Assembly (NCBI RefSeq): GCF_052056915.1
Contig: NZ_CP195119.1
Coordinates: 930,001-994,000 of the forward strand
Source of the DNA: MTP4 sp052056915
Lineage (GTDB): Archaea > Halobacteriota > Methanosarcinia > Methanosarcinales > Methanosarcinaceae
DNA: 64,000 bases
Direction: 5' to 3'
The first letter of the stretch is position 1. The number at the start of each line of letters is the position of its first letter. Positions 60,173-64,000 of this stretch are shown here, in pieces. The notes beneath the pieces are model-generated. The model made no database searches, was not told where the DNA came from, and saw only the letters and a program-made list of their open reading frames with translations. The position numbers were made by a program, and so were the translations under genes.

Positions 60173-60229
60173 TTGAAAAAGACAATTCATGAAAGGAATT
60201 AATTTAGCTTATTAAATAAAGGTGATTAA

Positions 60230-60820
60230 TTGAAGGTTGCAGAAAACTGGCCGGTGGTAAAAGGAGACTACAGGGTAGGGAATCCTGAATCGAGGATTGC
60301 GGTAGTAACCCTTGCAAGCCACCTGGAAGCATATCCCGAAGCTGCGCTCTGGGGAAGTTCCAAAACCGAAAATCTCGGGGTCGAAAAAATAATCGTTAAC
60401 ACTATTTCGAATTCGAATATCAGGTACATCCTGGTCTGCGGAACAGAGTCAAGAGGCCACCTGGCAGGCCAGTCCCTGCTTGCAATCCATGCAGGCGGTA
60501 TCGATGAGCAGGGCAGGATTATCAGGTCCGAAGGGGCAATCCCTTTCATAGAAAACGTCCCCGGAGAGGCAGTCGAGCGCTTCCAGCAGCAGGTTATCAT
60601 GCTGGACCGCATAGGGCTTGACAATACGGAAGAGATCCGGAAAATCGTGGATGAGTACAGAAACAAAAGCGAAGCATATCCCGAAGAGCCCCTCGTCGTC
60701 TGCTCCCCGAAGAAAAAACAATGTTCTCTTGCAGTTCCCGTTAACGGGGACGTGATTATTTCTGAAGAATTTGTTATGGATGCAGAGGCAGGAATAATCT
60801 GCCCGGCTGAAAGCCTCTGA
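60230..60820 (+). CDS. mtxA: MtxA, soluble MtrA-like corrinoid protein
   Basis: 196 residues from TTG with AGGTGATT upstream. Homologous to MtrA, the corrinoid subunit of the Na+-pumping methyltransferase Mtr. The corrinoid loop reads CGTESRGHLAGQSLLAIH, where H77 corresponds to the cobalt-ligating histidine of MtrA. Usual MtrA is about 240 residues with a C-terminal membrane helix; this protein stops at PAESL without such a helix and so should be soluble. It presumably carries a methyl-corrinoid between partners, with the MtrH-like protein encoded next as its methyltransferase. It is not part of an mtrEDCBAFGH operon. Specific substrate unknown. Confidence 0.9.
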   Translation: MKVAENWPVVKGDYRVGNPESRIAVVTLASHLEAYPEAALWGSSKTENLGVEKIIVNTISNSNIRYILVCGTESRGHLAGQSLLAIHAGGIDEQGRIIRSEGAIPFIENVPGEAVERFQQQVIMLDRIGLDNTEEIRKIVDEYRNKSEAYPEEPLVVCSPKKKQCSLAVPVNGDVIISEEFVMDAEAGIICPAESL

Positions 60821-60893
60821 AACAGAGAAAATGTACAGAAGCGATAAAAGTTGAATATAATTATATTAAACAGGCTAATTTTGAGGATTCAAA

Positions 60894-61829
60894 ATGTTTA
60901 AGTTCCAGAACGAACAGGAAATCGTTAACATTGCAGGGGTGAAGGTAGGCGGGCAGCCCGGAGAACTCCCGACAGTGCTTGCAGGAACCATTTTCTATAA
61001 CAAACACAGCATTGTGGAGGACGCGGCAAAAGGCCTTTTTGACAGGGCGGCAGCCGAAAAGGTGGTCAACCTGCAGGAAGCAAGTTCTGAAGAGACCGGA
61101 AACCCCCACATGGTACACATTTACGGGACCACTCCCGAAAGCATCACCCGTTATATCGACTTCATTGCGGAAGTTTCGGATGCCCCATTCCTCATTGACT
61201 CCTCCGAGGGAAACGTGCGGGCACACGCTGCAAAATACGTAAGTGAAATAGGGCTTGCGGACCGGGCTGTTTATAATTCCATAAACATGAGCATCACGGA
61301 AGCAGAAATCGAAGCCCTGGCAAGTTCCGATATTGACAGTTCCGTTATCCTCGGCTTCAATGCCATGGACTCCTCCCTGAAAGGAAGGATGGACATGCTC
61401 GAAAACGGAGCCGGGCTGCTCGAAGAAGGACTCCTTTCCATTGCCGACAGCTGCGGCATCGTCAATAAACTGATCGACCCGAGCATCACCCCCATGGGAA
61501 ACGGGGCAGGAGTCGCCCTCAGGATGACAATCACTGCCAAGGCAAAGTGGGGACACCCCACAGGTTCGGGGATTCACAACGCTCCCTCGGCCTGGAACTG
61601 GCTGCAACGGAAAAAAGAAGAAGAAGACCCCATTGTTTACAGGGTCTGCGACATAGGTTCGACCTGCCTGCAGCAGGCAGCCGCAGGGGACTTCATCCTC
61701 TACGGCCCTATCGAATACGCAAAGTACGTATTCCCCATGGCTGCCATGAGCGACATCATGATTGCAGAAGCCGTAGCGGACCTTGACATCGAACCCTCGG
61801 GCAGGCACCCCATTAACCTGCTGGTCTGA
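60894..61829 (+). CDS. mtxH: MtxH, MtrH-like methyltransferase
   Basis: 311 residues, the MtrH family of methyltetrahydromethanopterin:corrinoid methyltransferases (TIM barrel). Typical text: FQNEQEIVNIAGVKVGGQPGE, GTIFYNKHSIVED, DAPFLIDSSEGNVRAHAAKYV, NSINMSITEAEIEAL, and DPSITPMGNGAGVALRMTITAK. With MtxA it would move methyl groups between tetrahydrosarcinapterin and a corrinoid, outside the membrane-bound Mtr complex. The gene is 73 bases after mtxA, preceded by a TATA-like stretch, so it may also have its own promoter. Confidence 0.92.
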   Translation: MFKFQNEQEIVNIAGVKVGGQPGELPTVLAGTIFYNKHSIVEDAAKGLFDRAAAEKVVNLQEASSEETGNPHMVHIYGTTPESITRYIDFIAEVSDAPFLIDSSEGNVRAHAAKYVSEIGLADRAVYNSINMSITEAEIEALASSDIDSSVILGFNAMDSSLKGRMDMLENGAGLLEEGLLSIADSCGIVNKLIDPSITPMGNGAGVALRMTITAKAKWGHPTGSGIHNAPSAWNWLQRKKEEEDPIVYRVCDIGSTCLQQAAAGDFILYGPIEYAKYVFPMAAMSDIMIAEAVADLDIEPSGRHPINLLV

Positions 61830-62004
61830 GCAAAATACCAGACCTGAGTAAAATTTCAGAGATAGTTTTAACCAGTTCAAGTGAACTTTCCGGCTGCCCC
61901 CAGCGGCCAGAAAGGAATCTTTTTTCAGAAATTATGCTTCCATAAGTATTTACTTTTTTGAATTAGAAATCCATAGTATAATTTTCCTGAAATAGGGTCT
62001 ATTC

Positions 62005-62084
62005 CATAAGAGTCAATTCCAGTAAGAGTCAATTCCAGTAAGAGTCAATTCCAGTAAGAGTCAATTCCAGTAAGAGTCAATTCC
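62005..62084. repeat. 16-base tandem repeat, five copies
   Basis: AGTAAGAGTCAATTCC is repeated five times (first copy CATAAGAG...), in the spacer between mtxH and the next small gene. Confidence 0.92.
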
Positions 62085-62115
62085 AGATAGCACTGAAATT
62101 CAGGGGAGTGGTAAA

Positions 62116-62472
62116 CTGGCTATAATCAAGAATAAAACCAACCATACCATCCGTTTTGTGGCTTACCGGGCTGACGGGACCGAGATGCACCAGAAGGCGA
62201 CCAAAATTCCACCGGGACAGAGCCGCTATGTGAGCAAGGATTACGTAGGGGACATCGACTGGTTCATCGTCACGGCTTTTCTGCCAGAGAGCAAGGTCTA
62301 CGACCATGTGGACGTGGACCTCCTGCCAGCCGTGAGGGACGCGGACGATGCCCTTGCCTTTGCCAAGGTGGGAGTAGAAGAAAAATTTGTCTTTGCGGAA
62401 GATTCCGAAAAGAAAGAGTTCCGCTTCTACCATGATGAAAACGAACCAGAAGAGGAGATCCACGGCTGGTAA
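62116..62472 (+). CDS. Small unknown protein downstream of mtxH
   Basis: 118 residues if it begins at CTG 62116 (LAIIKNKTNHTIRFVAYRADG); 104 if it begins at GTG 62158. The upstream part forms a natural first beta strand (IIKNKTNHTIRFVAY), and a purine-rich GGGGAGTGG precedes the CTG, so a CTG start is plausible though unusual. The rest is beta-rich (QSRYVSKDYVGDIDWFIVTAF, DHVDVDLLPAVRDADDALAFAK) with an acidic tail. No family recognised, no enzyme motif. It follows mtxH on the same strand by about 290 bases with a tandem repeat between, so co-regulation is uncertain. Confidence 0.6.
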   Translation: MAIIKNKTNHTIRFVAYRADGTEMHQKATKIPPGQSRYVSKDYVGDIDWFIVTAFLPESKVYDHVDVDLLPAVRDADDALAFAKVGVEEKFVFAEDSEKKEFRFYHDENEPEEEIHGW

Positions 62473-62626
62473 GCCCTGATCGTTTTCAGAAAAATACAGG
62501 GAAAAATATCTTTTCGTTCGGTTTTCTTCCCAAACCCTCTTTTTTCAACCTGATTCTTCCAGTACCTTTTCCCGCTTTAGCCCCGCTTGCTTATAACCCA
62601 CCTGCCCAGACCCTTTTTTTGCCCGC

Positions 62627-62797
62627 TCATTTATAAATCCCAGGACCTCCGGGCTCTCCCGCGGGGCTTCCTCTCCCGCGAGCACAGCGGACGCACATGC
62701 CTTTCCTGTGATTCATACACTCTCCGCAGACAAGTTTTCCGCAAATGGGACAGGTATACAGTTTTGCCGATTTCCCACAAATTGCACATAAACCCAT
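62627..62797 (-). CDS. Small zinc-finger protein
   Basis: 56 residues from the ATG at 62797; a longer frame to 62926 adds 43 residues with no family-like features. Cysteine pairs CAIC, CPIC, CGEC and CVRC with a histidine (NH) give two treble-clef or zinc-ribbon units: MGLCAICGKSAKLYTCPICGK then LVCGECMNHRKGMCVRCARGR. The glycine/proline tail SPAGEPGGPGIYK is probably disordered. Such small archaeal zinc fingers are of unknown function, perhaps nucleic-acid binding. GGAAG lies just before the ATG. Confidence 0.7.
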   Translation of the reverse strand: MGLCAICGKSAKLYTCPICGKLVCGECMNHRKGMCVRCARGRGSPAGEPGGPGIYK

Positions 62798-63205
62798 TAC
62801 TTCCAGAATCCCAACCTCCTCATGATTCCGGTTAAAAAATGGACGTGAGGAACTATAAACGTTTCCGGGTGTTTTCAGGGAAGTTTCAAAGAAGTTAGAA
62901 GGAATCTTCAGAGAAATTTCAGGCAACAGTTGGCTATGGACATTTAGTTATGACCCGATACAACCGGAACTAGCCATATCGTGTCTTTATTTTTTATTTC
63001 TTTTGTATATTTTTGGTGAGGGCCGCCAGACAAGCTGGCGGAGGCTTTCCAATCTCTTATCGGAAAAAAACGGTTTCTCGGTTAAGTGAAGTTTTCCTCT
63101 GCTATATGAAGCATAAAAGGACAAAAATAGAAAAATTCAGGAAAAAAGCTGTGAAGGAGAGAAACTCCTTCGAATAGTTATTCAGACTTTTTTACGCAGG
63201 CCTAT
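62798..63205. other. Intergenic region
   Basis: About 408 bases. It contains the hairpin CCGCCAG-ACAAG-CTGGCGG at 63023-63041, seven pairs with a five-base loop, plus AT-rich DNA. No gene seen. Confidence 0.45.
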
Positions 63206-64000
63206 TCAGTCAACGATTCCGCCCGTGTTTGCGGAGTGCACGGCACGCTGGTACCTTGCCAGGTAACCGGTTACTTCCTTTTTAGGGGGTACGAAAGCAG
63301 CCCTTCTCTTTTTCAGTTCCTCCTCGGAAACCTTCAGGTTCAGGGTTCTCTCAGGGATATTGATCTCGATCAGATCCCCGTTTTTCACGAGGGCGATCGG
63401 ACCGCCTTCACTGGCTTCGGGGGAAACGTGTCCGATGCATGGGCCGCGGGTCCCTCCCGAGAAACGGCCGTCCGTGATAAGGGCCACGGAATCGATCATG
63501 CCCATGCCCACGAGGGCGGCGGTTGCAGCGAGCATTTCCCGCATACCCGGACCACCTTTCGGCCCTTCGTAGCGGATCACCACGATGTCCCCCGGCTTCA
63601 CCTCGCCTGCAAGGATACTTTCCATAGCATCTTCTTCACACTCATAAACCCTTGCAGGCCCTGTGTGAACGTGCATCTTCTCGTCCACTGCAGCCTGTTT
63701 AACGACCGAGCCGTCCGGGGCAAAGCTGCCCTTGAGGACTGCAATTCCGCCTTCGGCATGTTTCGGATTTTCGAGGGTTGTGACGATTTCCTTATTGAGC
63801 TTCGGGTTTACGATCTCGTACTCTTCCAGATTTTCCCCGATGGTCTTTCCGTTCACGGTCAGCTGGTCCCTGTTGAGTTTCGGAGCAAGCCGCTGGAGGA
63901 TTGCCTGTACCCCGCCTGCCCGGTCGAAGTGGAGCATGAAATTCGGGCCGCCGGGCCGGAGGGAGATCAGGTGGGGAGTTGTCCTGCTCAGCTTGTCAAA
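63206..64000 (-). CDS. ilvD: Dihydroxy-acid dehydratase, C-terminal part
   Basis: The reading frame continues past the right edge of the window; 264 codons plus stop are visible. It dehydrates 2,3-dihydroxy-isovalerate and related acids in valine, isoleucine and leucine synthesis, using an iron-sulfur cluster. Family text includes SLRPGGPNFMLHFDRAGGVQAIL, VIRYEGPKGGPGMREML, SVALITDGRFSGGTRGPCIGHVSPEASEGGPIALV and KEVTGYLARYQRAVHSA. Cys in GPCIGH and the GRFSGG region belong to the catalytic part. The missing N-terminal half would contain the cluster cysteines. Confidence 0.95.
   Translation of the reverse strand, partial: FDKLSRTTPHLISLRPGGPNFMLHFDRAGGVQAILQRLAPKLNRDQLTVNGKTIGENLEEYEIVNPKLNKEIVTTLENPKHAEGGIAVLKGSFAPDGSVVKQAAVDEKMHVHTGPARVYECEEDAMESILAGEVKPGDIVVIRYEGPKGGPGMREMLAATAALVGMGMIDSVALITDGRFSGGTRGPCIGHVSPEASEGGPIALVKNGDLIEINIPERTLNLKVSEEELKKRRAAFVPPKKEVTGYLARYQRAVHSANTGGIVD

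Overview
The window is a stretch of a Methanosarcina chromosome (methanogenic archaeon). The evidence is the set of core archaeal and methanogen genes: an mtxX-mtxA-mtxH methyltransferase cluster, the DUF39-CBS plus NIL-ferredoxin homocysteine pair known from M. acetivorans as MA1821/MA1822, archaeal riboflavin/FAD genes (ribC, ribH, ribL), Cdc48, the large clamp-loader subunit RfcL, AlaX and a tRNA-Val without encoded CCA. Leaders carry archaeal TATA boxes and intergenic DNA is AT-rich. The species cannot be fixed from sequence reading alone. UAG is rare as a stop here, and one sits inside an exchanger gene, as expected for an organism that may use pyrrolysine.

Layout. 1-8444: the tail of an ABC-transporter ATPase, then a co-directional membrane cluster (unknown membrane protein, MoxR ATPase, DUF58 protein, two large von Willebrand A membrane proteins). 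8829-27564 looks accessory: a RloB/ATPase pair resembling abortive-infection systems, two tandem HEAT-repeat proteins with the same C-terminal domain (one also with membrane and TPR regions), an IS1634-like insertion that cuts a small gene, a transglutaminase-fold protein, an ATP-grasp enzyme, a TIR protein with a zinc ribbon, small unknown genes, and a Na+/Ca2+-type exchanger interrupted by an in-frame UAG. 27565-42692: small housekeeping and surface genes, including a 1464-residue secreted subtilase-like protein, MscS, AIM24, AlaX, a response regulator and several conserved archaeal families.

43242-54737 is mainly metabolic: homocysteine synthesis, FAD synthase, a ribC-ribH-aspC operon, a class V aminotransferase, an HTH-CBS regulator, Cdc48 and a flavodoxin-like protein. 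55046-56540 has tRNA-Val and three tandem small-RNA-like genes. 56824-64000 holds rfcL, mtxXAH, two small genes and the 3' part of ilvD.

The most unusual signals are non-coding. Three consecutive hairpins (55420-56538) share a GTGAGCGG stem, a C-rich loop and a TATA box about 26 bases upstream. A fourth, unrelated long hairpin (27933-28046) shows seven C's in its loop; that loop can form nine pairs with seven-G ribosome-binding sites of two nearby genes. An inverted repeat ATTAC-N5-GTAAT occurs in front of the HTH-CBS regulator and, twice, in front of the homocysteine operon, suggesting a small regulon. Many 3' gene flanks carry short tandem repeats, each with a different unit.
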